Origin: Achromobacter sp. Bel
Lineage (GTDB): Bacteria > Pseudomonadota > Gammaproteobacteria > Burkholderiales > Burkholderiaceae_B
DNA: 64,000 bases
Assembly: GCF_012928505.1 (NCBI RefSeq)
Contig: NZ_JABBJN010000024.1
Location: 30,103 to 94,102 of the forward strand
Direction: 5' to 3'
Shown here piece by piece: positions 44,383 to 53,177 of the stretch. Position 1 is the stretch's first letter. Each line of letters begins with the position of its first letter. The translations under genes were made by a program, and so were the position numbers. The notes under the pieces are model-generated. The model did no database searches. It was not told where the DNA came from and saw only the letters and a list, made by a program, of their open reading frames with translations.

Positions 44383-45339
44383 ATGAGCGATACCCAACCC
44401 TTGCCGTATTTGCGCCGGCTGGACATGAACCTGCTGCTGACCTTCGACGTGCTGATGCGCACGCGCAGCGCCACGGCCAGTTCCACCGTGCTGCACAAGA
44501 CGCAACCCGCCATCAGCCGCGACCTGGCGCGGTTGCGCCGCCGCTTGGAAGACCCGCTGCTGGTGGTGGTGAAAGGGCGCTTCATCCCGACCGAGCGCGC
44601 GCTGGAACTGCATGCGGCGGTGCACGACGCGCTGGCGCAGATCGAATCCGCGTTGCGCCCGCCCGAAGCCTTCGACCCTGCGCGCGCCAGCGGCGTGGTC
44701 AACATCGGCACCGGCGCGCACAGCGAAATCCTGTTGGCCGCACCGTTGCTGGACAGGCTGCATCGCCTGGCGCCCGGCATCACGCTGCGCTTCCAGTCCG
44801 TGCATGGGGATTTTGTGCCGGACGATCTGGACGCCGAACGGCTGGACATCGCCATCGGCCTGTTCGGCAAGGTGCCGGCGCGCTTTCACCGCGACACGCT
44901 GCTGCGCGACCGGCGGGTCTGCGTCGTGTCCGCGCGGCACCCGTGGGCTGACCGCAAGGCGTTGACGCTGGCCGACTTGTCCGCCATCAAATGGTTCGCC
45001 TTCGCGCAGATGTACGGCCGGGAAACGAACTTCGACCGCGCGTTGAAGCCGGATGCGGCGCGCCTGGACTTCTCGGCCTATCTGTCGGGGTTCGGCATCG
45101 CGCCGTATGTGTTGCTGGAAACGGATTACGCCACCACCATGCCCGCCAGCGTGGCGCAGGCGCACAGCCGGCACTTTCCGCTGGCGATGCTGGAACTGCC
45201 TGCCCGCCTGCGCAAGATCGAGTTCGTGATGGTGTGGGCGCGCCGTCAGCACACGTCGCCCCAGCAGGCGTGGCTGCGCGACCAAATCCGGGAAGTGCTG
45301 CGGGAGCGCGTGGGCGCTCCCGCAGCGCAACGGCCTTAG
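44383..45339 (+). CDS. LysR-family regulator (NodD/LinR-like)
   Basis: 318 residues. The helix-turn-helix is LDMNLLLTFDVLMRTRSATASSTVLHKTQPAISRDLARLR, where the opening LRRLDMNLL and late long effector domain resemble NodD/SyrM-type LysR proteins. It is divergent from the Bug-hydrolase operon and probably controls it in response to the same compound. Its stop overlaps the convergent 2H-like gene by 4 bases. Confidence 0.88.
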   Translation: MSDTQPLPYLRRLDMNLLLTFDVLMRTRSATASSTVLHKTQPAISRDLARLRRRLEDPLLVVVKGRFIPTERALELHAAVHDALAQIESALRPPEAFDPARASGVVNIGTGAHSEILLAAPLLDRLHRLAPGITLRFQSVHGDFVPDDLDAERLDIAIGLFGKVPARFHRDTLLRDRRVCVVSARHPWADRKALTLADLSAIKWFAFAQMYGRETNFDRALKPDAARLDFSAYLSGFGIAPYVLLETDYATTMPASVAQAHSRHFPLAMLELPARLRKIEFVMVWARRQHTSPQQAWLRDQIREVLRERVGAPAAQRP

Positions 45340-46196
45340 GAGCCGACCTTCTTGCCCGTCGCCACGTCGATCACCGAACCGTCTTCCAGGCTGACGCGGT
45401 AGATCTCGCGCACGACGTTGCCGGCAAAGCCGATTTCGACGATGGAAACGTCCTTGAACGTGGTGTTGATGCCGTCGGGCAGCACGGCGTTGAACTTGTC
45501 GGACTCTTGCTTCATGGCGTCCTGCAGACGGGTGTCGTAGATCGCCATGCTGTAGACCAGCGTGGTGTGCGGATTGTGGGCGCGCACCTCTTTGCCGTCC
45601 TGCATGATGTTGACGCCGCTGACGCCCATCGTCTTGACCAGATTCTTGCCCGCATCGCCCATCTTGGCATAGACCGGGCCCGTCACGCGCGGCAGGGGGC
45701 CGTCACGCAAGGGGGCCAGCGCGGCGGTCGCCACGGTGTTGTAGCGCATCATGTCTTCAAAGCCCTGGCCGCTTTTGACGACGGCCAGGTCCAGCCACCA
45801 CGGATGGCCGGCGCCCTTGGCGGCTTCCGTCGGGTAGAAGGTCTTCAGCGTGACCTGCAGGGGCGCGGGCGGCTTGGGCAGCGTGCGCAGCATGCGGGCG
45901 GGCGTCTCGGGATCGGCGCTGTGGATGTGGACCACGGTGACGTGCGGCATGTTGGGCGTTTCGGCCTCGGTCTTCAGGCCCAGCGCCAGCAAGTCTTGCT
46001 TGAGCGTGCCGGTGATCTTGGCGTCCAGGATGGCGTTGACGTCCTGCGGCAAGCGGTACACCACGCCGTAGGTGGCCTTGTGGGCGCGAAACTCCGGTTT
46101 ATCCAGGGCGCTGTTGTCGATGGGGGCGGCGGCCTGGGCGGCGAACGAGGTGGCGAACAGGCCGAGGGCGGCCAGGTGGAATGCACGTTTGATCAT
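45336..46196 (-). CDS. Exported protein with two HxT motifs (2H phosphoesterase-like)
   Basis: 286 residues from the ATG at 46196 (MIKRAFHLAAL). A signal peptide ends at AAQAAAP. Two His-x-Thr motifs, H85-V-T87 in NMPHVTVVHIH and H210-T-T212 in HNPHTTLVYS, each in a hydrophobic strand context, are 125 residues apart. That is the layout of 2H phosphoesterases such as RNA ligase T, which open cyclic phosphates. The rest does not match a family I can name. An exported 2H enzyme is unusual. No co-transcribed partner is clear. Confidence 0.6.
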   Translation of the reverse strand: MIKRAFHLAALGLFATSFAAQAAAPIDNSALDKPEFRAHKATYGVVYRLPQDVNAILDAKITGTLKQDLLALGLKTEAETPNMPHVTVVHIHSADPETPARMLRTLPKPPAPLQVTLKTFYPTEAAKGAGHPWWLDLAVVKSGQGFEDMMRYNTVATAALAPLRDGPLPRVTGPVYAKMGDAGKNLVKTMGVSGVNIMQDGKEVRAHNPHTTLVYSMAIYDTRLQDAMKQESDKFNAVLPDGINTTFKDVSIVEIGFAGNVVREIYRVSLEDGSVIDVATGKKVGS

Positions 46197-46355
46197 GGGG
46201 AATCCCTTGTCGTTGTTGACGTGACCCGCGAGAGTCACCCGCAGTGTGGCCACTGTGGATGTACGGGGTATTGCACCAGTCGAAAGAATCCCGATACCAG
46301 TCACCGCTTGGCCGATAGGTGGCGGTGGCGGCCGGTATCCGCCTGGACGCGGCGC

Positions 46356-46823
46356 CTAGGCCATGAAGACGATGGCCACGATGGCGATGCCCAACACCAG
46401 GTTCACGCCCACCCAACGGCGGATGCCCGCCATGGCCTGGCCGCCTTTCGGCCAATCGGACGCCGCGACGGCGGTGGCCAGGCGCTTGTAGAGCGCAAAG
46501 CGGATATGGCCGAAGATGGCCATCATCACGATTCCGCCCGCCGCCATCAATGTCCAGCCCAGCGGCATGAAGAAGGCGCCGCCCGTGCGCACGGCCTGGC
46601 TGGCCTCCTGGCCGATCATCGACATGCCCGTTAGCAGGATCAGCACGATCGCCACCAGCACGGCATTCAGGAACGGGCCCAGCACTGACGCCATCAGCTT
46701 CAGCCGCACCGGCGGTTCCAACTGCGCGGCCGCCGGCCGCAGGAAACAGTGCGCGAACAGCATGCCGCCGACCCATAGGATCACGGCGATCACATGGATG
46801 AACTTCACGACGCTATAGAACAT
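46356..46823 (-). CDS. CopD-like integral membrane protein
   Basis: 155 residues from the ATG at 46823 (MFYSVVKFIHVIAVILWVGG; a TTG 15 bases upstream is less likely). Four membrane helices and the conserved His in FIHVIAVILWVGGMLFAHCF resemble the CopD domain. CopD helps copper uptake in copper-resistance systems, but short single-domain members like this are of unknown role. It lies just upstream (divergent) of the heme sigma factor gene with a 155-base gap. Confidence 0.72.
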   Translation of the reverse strand: MFYSVVKFIHVIAVILWVGGMLFAHCFLRPAAAQLEPPVRLKLMASVLGPFLNAVLVAIVLILLTGMSMIGQEASQAVRTGGAFFMPLGWTLMAAGGIVMMAIFGHIRFALYKRLATAVAASDWPKGGQAMAGIRRWVGVNLVLGIAIVAIVFMA

Positions 46824-46930
46824 GGGGGCCGCCTGCAAGGGAAGGGCCGCGGAATGCGGCCCGGTCTGTCCCCATCATATCGCCGCCACATAATCTTCTG
46901 CGGACTTGACCGGAATCATGGTTTTGCATT

Positions 46931-46950
46931 TAGAATGAGACTGATTTCTA
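46931..46950 (+). promoter_or_regulatory. Probable Fur box ahead of hurI
   Basis: TAGAATGAGACTGATTTCTA resembles the AATGAGAATNATT-type Fur sites of Bordetella relatives and lies about 30 bases before the hurI start within an AT-rich pocket. Fur would repress the sigma factor gene when iron is plentiful. The match to the 19-bp consensus is partial. Confidence 0.55.
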
Positions 46951-46978
46951 TTTGTATGTAGCGTTCTGGGAGCCTGTC

Positions 46979-47488
46979 GTGCCGAACCCTGTACTCGCGT
47001 CAGGCGATGCCGTTCAACTTTTGTACCGTACGCATCACGGATGGCTGCAGGGCTGGCTGCGCGCGAAACTGGGCAATACCTTCGATGCGGCCGATCTGGC
47101 CCAGGACACGTTCGTGCGGGTGCTGCGCCACCGCCACGAGTTGGACGCGCTGCGCGAACCGCGCGCCTACCTGACCACGATCGCCAAGCGCCTGCTGTTG
47201 AACCACCACCGGCGCCGCTCGGTGGAAGATGCCTATCTGGAAGCGCTGGCGCTGATGCCGGAAGCGGTTGCGCCGTCGGCGGAGCAACGCCTCATCATCC
47301 TGGAAACGCTGCAGGAAATCGACGAAATGCTGTCCGGCTTGTCCGTGTCCGCGCGCCAGGCGTTCCTGATGGCGCAGCTGGAAGGGCTGAGCCATGGCGA
47401 AATCGCCAAGCGGCTGAATGTGTCGCTGCGGACCGTACATCGCTACATCACCCGCGGGTTCGAGCAATGCATCATGGCGGTGGCGTGA
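46979..47488 (+). CDS. hurI: ECF sigma factor for heme uptake, HurI-like
   Basis: 169 residues from a GTG at 46979 with GGGAG 7 bases upstream. Region 2 (LYRTHHGWLQGWLRAKL, DAADLAQDTFVRVLR) and region 4 (LSVSARQAFLMAQLEGLSHGEIAKRLNVSLRTVHRYI) show an iron-starvation (FecI-type) sigma factor. It precedes a FecR-like anti-sigma and the heme receptor gene, the hurI-hurR-bhuR order of Bordetella. It turns on bhuR when heme occupies the receptor. Confidence 0.9.
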   Translation: MPNPVLASGDAVQLLYRTHHGWLQGWLRAKLGNTFDAADLAQDTFVRVLRHRHELDALREPRAYLTTIAKRLLLNHHRRRSVEDAYLEALALMPEAVAPSAEQRLIILETLQEIDEMLSGLSVSARQAFLMAQLEGLSHGEIAKRLNVSLRTVHRYITRGFEQCIMAVA

Positions 47489-48468
47489 GCGCGCCCGCTG
47501 GCGAGCTGCCCGCCGTCGAGCGCAATGTGGCGCGCGAGGCCGCGCGTTGGCTGCTGCGGCTGAGTTCGGGCCGCGCGACCGATGCGGATGTGCATGCCTG
47601 CGACCAATGGCGTGCCAGCAAGGCGGAACATGAAACCGCCTGGCAGCGCGCGCAACGCGTGAACCAGCGCTTCGGCCTGATCCCGGCGGCGCTTGGCATG
47701 GCAACCCTGAACCGGCCGCAATTGCGGCAGCGGCGCGCCGCCTTGAAAGCGCTGGTGGCGCTGGTGGTGGCCGGCCCCGTCGGCTGGGCCGCTTGGCGCG
47801 CCGATCCCCTGGACTGGACGGCGGACTATCGCAGCGGGCCGGGCCAGCGGCGCGATATCACGCTGGCCGACGGCTCGATGTTGCATATGAACACCGCCAG
47901 CGCGGTGGACGTGGCGTTCGACGCCGCGATGCGCCTTGTGCGCCTGCGATCGGGCGAGATCGCCGTGCATGCGGTGGCGGATGCTTCGTCCCGGCCGCGG
48001 CCGTTCGTGGTCCGCACGAGCCTGGGCGATATCGAGGCGATGCCGTCGCGTTTCTGCGTGCGCCAGGACGGCGGGCAATGCCAGGTCAGCGTGCAGGAGG
48101 GGCAGGTCCGCGTCAGCAGCGGCGCGCATCCCGGCCGCATGCTCAGCCTCATGGCGGGCGAGCAAGGCAGCCTGACGGCGGACGGCGTGTCCGCGCCGTC
48201 CGTCGCCGATCCGCATGCCAGCGACTGGACGCGCGGCGTGCTGTACGCCAACCAATTGCGGCTGGACGTCTTCGCCGCCGAGTTGGGGCGATACCGCCCG
48301 GGCGTCCTGCGCTGCGACCCGGCCATCGCGCATCTGCGCATATCCGGCGCCTTCCAGTTGAACGATACCGATGCGGTGCTGGCGGCGTTGCCGGCGACGC
48401 TGCCGGTGCGGGTCCGCTACCGCACGGCGTACTGGGTGACGATCGGTCCGCGGGACGGGGCGGCGTGA
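47485..48468 (+). CDS. hurR: FecR-type anti-sigma regulator, HurR-like
   Basis: 327 residues from a GTG at 47485 (ATG at 47467 is possible), overlapping hurI by 4 bases. Cytoplasmic DUF4880-type segment (VAREAARWLLRLSSGRATDADVHACDQWRASKAEHETAWQRA), one membrane helix near residue 95 (LKALVALVVAGPVGWAAW), then the FecR domain in the periplasm (ITLADGSMLHMNTASAVDV, RPFVVRTSLGDIEAM). It relays receptor occupancy to HurI. Confidence 0.88.
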   Translation: MSAPAGELPAVERNVAREAARWLLRLSSGRATDADVHACDQWRASKAEHETAWQRAQRVNQRFGLIPAALGMATLNRPQLRQRRAALKALVALVVAGPVGWAAWRADPLDWTADYRSGPGQRRDITLADGSMLHMNTASAVDVAFDAAMRLVRLRSGEIAVHAVADASSRPRPFVVRTSLGDIEAMPSRFCVRQDGGQCQVSVQEGQVRVSSGAHPGRMLSLMAGEQGSLTADGVSAPSVADPHASDWTRGVLYANQLRLDVFAAELGRYRPGVLRCDPAIAHLRISGAFQLNDTDAVLAALPATLPVRVRYRTAYWVTIGPRDGAA

Positions 48469-48580
48469 TGTTCCGTTGTTACAAAATACCGGTGCCCAAG
48501 CTGTCCGATTCGAGATTCACGCGGGTCATGGTCTGTATAGGCAAACGAATGCCGATACCCGTTGGATCGAAAGGACGACC

Positions 48581-51211
48581 ATGGCTTATCTCCCCGCCGG
48601 CCGCGCAAGCGGCTTCCGAAACGCTCCGGACGTACAGGTCCGGTTGAATCGCCTGACTTGCGCCGTGCATGCCGCGTTGGCGTTCGCCACCGTTGCCGGC
48701 GCCATGTTGCCGATGGCCGCCGCGCAGGCGCAGGCCACGGCGCAAGCCTCGGAGCAGACCGCCGCGCGCAGCTATCGCATCCCGGCGGGCGCCTTGGCCG
48801 AGGCGCTGCCGCGTTTTGCCGACAGCGCGGGCGTGACCGTGCTGTTCGACGCGGCGCTGGTGGGGCAGCGCCACACCGGCGGGCTGGACGGCGCGTATTC
48901 CGTGAGGGGAGGCTTCGCGCGACTGCTGGCCGGTAGCGGCCTGGCCGTGCAGGAGCGCAGCGCCGGAGTGTTTGTGTTGCTGGCCGCGCCGCAACCAGGC
49001 GTGACGCTGCTGACCCCCGTCCAAGTCGAGGGCGAGGGCGCCATCGTGACGCCCTCGTGGGAAACCAGCACCGACCGCAAGCAAATGGACGATCTTCAGA
49101 TCAAGAATTGGAGCGACCTGGGCAAGCGGGCCGAAGCGGGAGTGAACTTCAACCGGACGACCAACAGCATCAACATCCGCGGCCTGGACCAGGACCGGGT
49201 GCTGACGCGCGTGGACGGCATCCGCCTGCCGTGGCTGGACGACGGCGCGCGCGGCGTGAAGGGTGGGCTGGAAGCCGTGGACTTCAACAGCCTGTCGCGG
49301 CTGGACATCGTGCGCGGCGCGGATGCGACCGGCGGCGGTTCCGGCGCCCTGTCCGCCACCGCCGACCTGTACACCCTGGAACCGTCCGACCTGCTGGCGG
49401 GCGGCAAGGCGTTCGGCGCGCTGGCCAAGACGGACTACGATTCCGCTGACGCCAGCTGGGGCGCCAACGCCGCGCTGGCGGGCCAGATCCACAGCAACAC
49501 GTTCTGGCTGGTGCAAGCGGGCGTGCGCAACGGCCACGATGTCGACAACCGCGGCGACGTCGGCGGCTACGGAGCCAAGCGCAGCCAGCCCAGCCCGGAA
49601 GACTATGACCAGCGAAGCTTCTTGATGAAGCTGCAGCAGCGCGTCGAGGGCGGGCACCGGTTCGGTCTGACGGGCGAGTATTTCAAGCGTCGCGCCGACA
49701 TCGACAATATGTACGAGCAGGGGGCGGGCACCAGCTACTTGTATGGCGAAAACAGCACGAAAAAGGAAACCGAGCGCGAGCGCGTGTCCTTCGACTATTC
49801 GTACAAGGCGCCAGGCGAAGGTAGCCTGATCGACACCGCCACCGCCGTCGTCTATTGGCAGCGCATGCGGCTGGACAATTCCCTGGACGGCGTGCGCGGC
49901 GTGGACTCCCGCGCGGCCATCATCCCCGGCGATCCGTTCCGCTACGGCTTCCCCAGCGGCCCCTACGGCCGCAGCAACTCCATCCAGCAGACGCTGTTCG
50001 GCGTGAACGGCGAACTGACCAAGCGGCTGGGTGGCGCCTCGATGTCGCAGCTGTGGACGGTGGGCGGCGAGTGGTACGGCAACAAGACCGAACAGAACTC
50101 CAGCGGGTACGACAATTGCCCCGTGCTGCGCCCGGGCACGCCCGCGCTCTTCGGCCCGCGTTCGTGCGACATGCTGCACACCAACCAGGCCGACGTGCCG
50201 CAATCCAAGGGCAACCAGTGGGCCTTGTGGGTACAGGATGAATTCAGCTTCGGCGACGGCCGCTACACGGTGATGCCGGCCCTGCGCTACGACCACTACG
50301 AGCAAAAGCCGCAGTCCACCGCCAGCTACGAAAGCAATCCCAACGCTGGCGCCTTGCCGCCATCCAACAGCGGCAGCCGCTTCTCGCCGAAGCTGCTGGG
50401 CACGTGGAAGGCGGCGGAGCAGCTAAGCCTTTATGCCCAGTACGCCTATGGTTTCAAGGCGCCCAGCGCCAGTCAGCTCTACACCAACTATGGCGGTCCG
50501 GGAACCTATCTGCGCGTGGGCAATCCCTATCTGAAGCCTGAAACCAGCAAGGGTTGGGAATTGGGCGCCAAGATGGGCACCGACGATCTGGGCGGTGCGG
50601 TATCGTTGTTTGATAATCGTTATCAGAACTTCATCGATTCGAATCAGCCGATAGACGAGAATTCGCCGCAGTGGCAACCGGGTTGGGCGGGGCAGTACCC
50701 GCTTGGCATCACCGGCAATGTGAACCGCGCCAAGGTCCGCATCTACGGCGCCGAAGCCAGCGCGCACTGGAAGTTCGCGCCGGGTTGGCGCACCTGGGGC
50801 TCGGTGGCGTGGACGGTGGGCAAGGACGAGGGCACGGGGCAGTACCTGAATTCGGTGGCGCCGCTAAAGGCCATCCTGGGCGTGGGCTACGGCCGTGACG
50901 TGTGGGGCGTGGATGCCTTGCTGACCACCGCGCTCAAGCGCGACAAGGTCGAGTATCCCGACAGCACGCCGACGGCGGCGAACGCCGACTTCCAGGCCCC
51001 CGGCTACGGCGTGGTGGACTTGATGGGTTATTGGCGTCCCGCTGCGGTGAAGGGACTACAGGTGCAGGCTGGCGTGTTCAACCTGTTCGACAAGAAATAC
51101 TGGGAGGCCATCAACGTGCCGACCGCGGGTGCCCAGGCGCTGCCGCGCACGGTGGACTGGTACACGGAACCGGGCCGCAGCGTGCGCGTGTCGCTGACCT
51201 ACCAGTATTGA
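48581..51211 (+). CDS. bhuR: TonB-dependent heme receptor with STN signalling domain, BhuR
   Basis: 876 residues from an ATG with AAGGACG upstream. Signal peptide, then an STN/secretin-type domain (SYRIPAGALAEALPRFADSA, TVLFDAALVGQRHTGGLDGA) that contacts HurR, then plug (INIRGLDQDRVLTRVDGIRL) and barrel. The heme-receptor motifs are close to FRAP and NPDL: YGFKAPSASQLYTNY and NPYLKPETS. The extracellular loop between them has no His, which many heme receptors use. Part of the hurIR-bhuRSTUV locus, so heme is the likely ligand. A terminator-like hairpin follows. Confidence 0.92.
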   Translation: MAYLPAGRASGFRNAPDVQVRLNRLTCAVHAALAFATVAGAMLPMAAAQAQATAQASEQTAARSYRIPAGALAEALPRFADSAGVTVLFDAALVGQRHTGGLDGAYSVRGGFARLLAGSGLAVQERSAGVFVLLAAPQPGVTLLTPVQVEGEGAIVTPSWETSTDRKQMDDLQIKNWSDLGKRAEAGVNFNRTTNSINIRGLDQDRVLTRVDGIRLPWLDDGARGVKGGLEAVDFNSLSRLDIVRGADATGGGSGALSATADLYTLEPSDLLAGGKAFGALAKTDYDSADASWGANAALAGQIHSNTFWLVQAGVRNGHDVDNRGDVGGYGAKRSQPSPEDYDQRSFLMKLQQRVEGGHRFGLTGEYFKRRADIDNMYEQGAGTSYLYGENSTKKETERERVSFDYSYKAPGEGSLIDTATAVVYWQRMRLDNSLDGVRGVDSRAAIIPGDPFRYGFPSGPYGRSNSIQQTLFGVNGELTKRLGGASMSQLWTVGGEWYGNKTEQNSSGYDNCPVLRPGTPALFGPRSCDMLHTNQADVPQSKGNQWALWVQDEFSFGDGRYTVMPALRYDHYEQKPQSTASYESNPNAGALPPSNSGSRFSPKLLGTWKAAEQLSLYAQYAYGFKAPSASQLYTNYGGPGTYLRVGNPYLKPETSKGWELGAKMGTDDLGGAVSLFDNRYQNFIDSNQPIDENSPQWQPGWAGQYPLGITGNVNRAKVRIYGAEASAHWKFAPGWRTWGSVAWTVGKDEGTGQYLNSVAPLKAILGVGYGRDVWGVDALLTTALKRDKVEYPDSTPTAANADFQAPGYGVVDLMGYWRPAAVKGLQVQAGVFNLFDKKYWEAINVPTAGAQALPRTVDWYTEPGRSVRVSLTYQY

Positions 51212-51216
51212 TTTCG

Positions 51217-51253
51217 CGCCGCCGCTGCCCGCAGGGGGGCGGCGGCGGTTTTT
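51217..51253 (+). terminator. Terminator-like hairpin between bhuR and bhuS
   Basis: CGCCGCCGC pairs with GCGGCGGCG around a GC-rich middle and is followed by TTTTT. It is correctly oriented to stop some transcripts after bhuR, lowering expression of bhuSTUV compared with the receptor. Confidence 0.65.
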
Positions 51254-51283
51254 CAAGAATGCTTTGATCCGGCCGGAGGGCCC

Positions 51284-52333
51284 ATGATGACGAATCAAGA
51301 TTTCAACTCCCGCGCAGAAGCGCTGCGCACCCGCAACGACGAATTGGCGGCCTCGCAACCCGGGCTGCGCGCTCGCAACCTGGCCCAGGCGCTGGGCGTG
51401 TCCGAAGCGGAATGGGTCGCTGCCGGGTGTGGCGGCGTGAAGGCGACGGCGTTGCACGGCGCGCCGCAAGCCATCTTCCGCGAGCTGGGCACGCTGGGCG
51501 AAGTGATGGCGCTGACGCGCAACGACTGGTGCGTGCACGAACGTCACGGCGAATACCTGGACATCCAGGCCGACGGTCCCGTGGGCCTGGTGTTGGGGCC
51601 GGACATCGACCTGCGCGTGTTCTTCACGGCGTGGAAGTCCGCCTGGGCGGTCGAGCAGGACGGTCGCCACAGCCTGCAGTTCTTCGACAGCGCCGGCGTG
51701 GCCGTGCACAAGGTCTACCGCACCGATGCCACGGACGCCGCGGCCTACGACGCGCTTGTCGCCAAGTTCGCGGGCGAACCGCAATGGCCGGAAACCACCG
51801 CCTACGCGCCCGCCGCCGACGCCGAAGCAGTTGACGACGCGGCGGGCTGGCGCGAGGCCTGGCTGGGCATGAAAGACACGCATGAATTCTTCCCGCTGCT
51901 TCGCAAGTTCAAAGTGTCACGCCTGGCGGCGCTGGCCGCAGCGGGTGAGGACCTGGCGCAGCCCGTGCCGGCGGAATCCGTCGAACGCATGCTGCAATCG
52001 GCGGCCGAGTCGGGCCTGTCGATCATGTGCTTCGTGGGTAACCGCGGCATGATCCAGATCCATAGCGGCCCCGTGCAGCAACTGCGCCGCACCGGCCCCT
52101 GGTACAACGTGCTGGACCCGAAATTCAACCTGCACCTGGACACGACCGCCATCGCATCGGCCTGGGTGGTGAACAAGCCCACGTCCGACGGCTGGGTGAC
52201 GTCGCTGGAGGTGTACGCGGCCAACGGCGACCTGATCGTTCAGTTCTTCGGCGAACGCAAACCGGGCAAGCCGGAACTGACCGGCTGGCGCGAATTGATG
52301 ATCAGCTTGTGCGGCGCGCCCTTGGCCGCCTGA
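51284..52333 (+). CDS. bhuS: Hemin-degrading factor, BhuS/HmuS
   Basis: 349 residues made of two structural repeats of the HemS/HmuS fold (FRELGTLGEVMALTRNDWCV and NRGMIQIHSGPVQQLRRTGP are matching pieces). The conserved heme-ligand His lies in ATALHGAPQAIF. It is a cytoplasmic heme-binding protein that traffics or degrades imported heme. It starts with two tandem ATGs at 51284 and 51287. It begins the bhuSTUV part of the locus. Confidence 0.92.
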   Translation: MMTNQDFNSRAEALRTRNDELAASQPGLRARNLAQALGVSEAEWVAAGCGGVKATALHGAPQAIFRELGTLGEVMALTRNDWCVHERHGEYLDIQADGPVGLVLGPDIDLRVFFTAWKSAWAVEQDGRHSLQFFDSAGVAVHKVYRTDATDAAAYDALVAKFAGEPQWPETTAYAPAADAEAVDDAAGWREAWLGMKDTHEFFPLLRKFKVSRLAALAAAGEDLAQPVPAESVERMLQSAAESGLSIMCFVGNRGMIQIHSGPVQQLRRTGPWYNVLDPKFNLHLDTTAIASAWVVNKPTSDGWVTSLEVYAANGDLIVQFFGERKPGKPELTGWRELMISLCGAPLAA

Positions 52334-52343
52334 GGATCCCTTG

Positions 52344-53177
52344 ATGAAAAAATGGCTGGCAATTGCGTTGGGCTGGGTCGTGGCGGCAGGGGTTCAGGCC
52401 GCCGAACCCAGCCGGGTGGTGACGCTGGGAGGCAGCGTGACGGAAATCGTCTATGGCCTGGGGCAGGGCGACCGGTTGGTGGGCGATGACCTGTCCAGCC
52501 TGTACCCAGCGGCCGCCACCCAGCTGCCGCGCGTGGGCTACTACCGCGCCGTGCCGGTGGAGGGCGTGCTGTCGCTCAAGCCTGACCTGGTGCTGGCCTC
52601 GGAGCAGGCCGGGCCGCCGGACGCGCTCAAACGCCTGCAGGGCGTGGGTGTGCGGGTGGTGACCGTGTCGGATGCGCCCTCGGTGGATTCGCTGAAGGCG
52701 CGTATCCGCAGCGTGGCCGACGCGCTGGGCGTGGCGCCGGCCGGTGAACGCATGGTGGACGAGGTCACGCGGGAACTGGCCCGCGCTGAAGCCTTGCCCG
52801 CCACGAAGGCTCGCGCGCTGCTGCTCATCAACCGGACCGGGTCGCCGCAAGGCGCGGGCCGCGACACCGCCGCCAACGAAGTCATGCACCTGGCGGGGCT
52901 GGTCAACGTGTTGCACGACCAGCAAGGCTACAAGCCCTTGTCGGCCGAAGCCGTCGGCGCGCTGGCGCCGGACCTGATCGTGGTGACGCAAGCATCACTG
53001 GATGCGGGCGGCGGCATGGAAGCCTTTCTGCGCTTGCCCGGCATTGCTTCCACGCAAGCGGCGGCCAAGCGGCGGGTGGTCGTGATGGACGATCTGTTGA
53101 TCCTGGGCATGGGGCCGCGCCTGCCGCTGGCGCTGACCGAACTGAAAAAGGGGGTCGCGGATGTCATGGCGCGTTAG
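52344..53177 (+). CDS. bhuT: Periplasmic heme-binding protein, BhuT/HmuT
   Basis: 277 residues from the ATG at 52344 (TTG directly before it is not needed). Signal peptide, then VVTLGGSVTEIVYGLGQGDR and LPRVGYYRAVPVEGVLSLKPDLVLASEQAGPP, which match HmuT; the Tyr in GYYRA is the likely heme ligand. It carries heme from the receptor to the BhuUV importer. It overlaps bhuU by 17 bases. Confidence 0.92.
   Translation: MKKWLAIALGWVVAAGVQAAEPSRVVTLGGSVTEIVYGLGQGDRLVGDDLSSLYPAAATQLPRVGYYRAVPVEGVLSLKPDLVLASEQAGPPDALKRLQGVGVRVVTVSDAPSVDSLKARIRSVADALGVAPAGERMVDEVTRELARAEALPATKARALLLINRTGSPQGAGRDTAANEVMHLAGLVNVLHDQQGYKPLSAEAVGALAPDLIVVTQASLDAGGGMEAFLRLPGIASTQAAAKRRVVVMDDLLILGMGPRLPLALTELKKGVADVMAR

Noticed and set aside
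48479..50305. Long open frame opposite bhuR
   Set aside because: Covers a clear TonB receptor gene and has no protein-like pattern.
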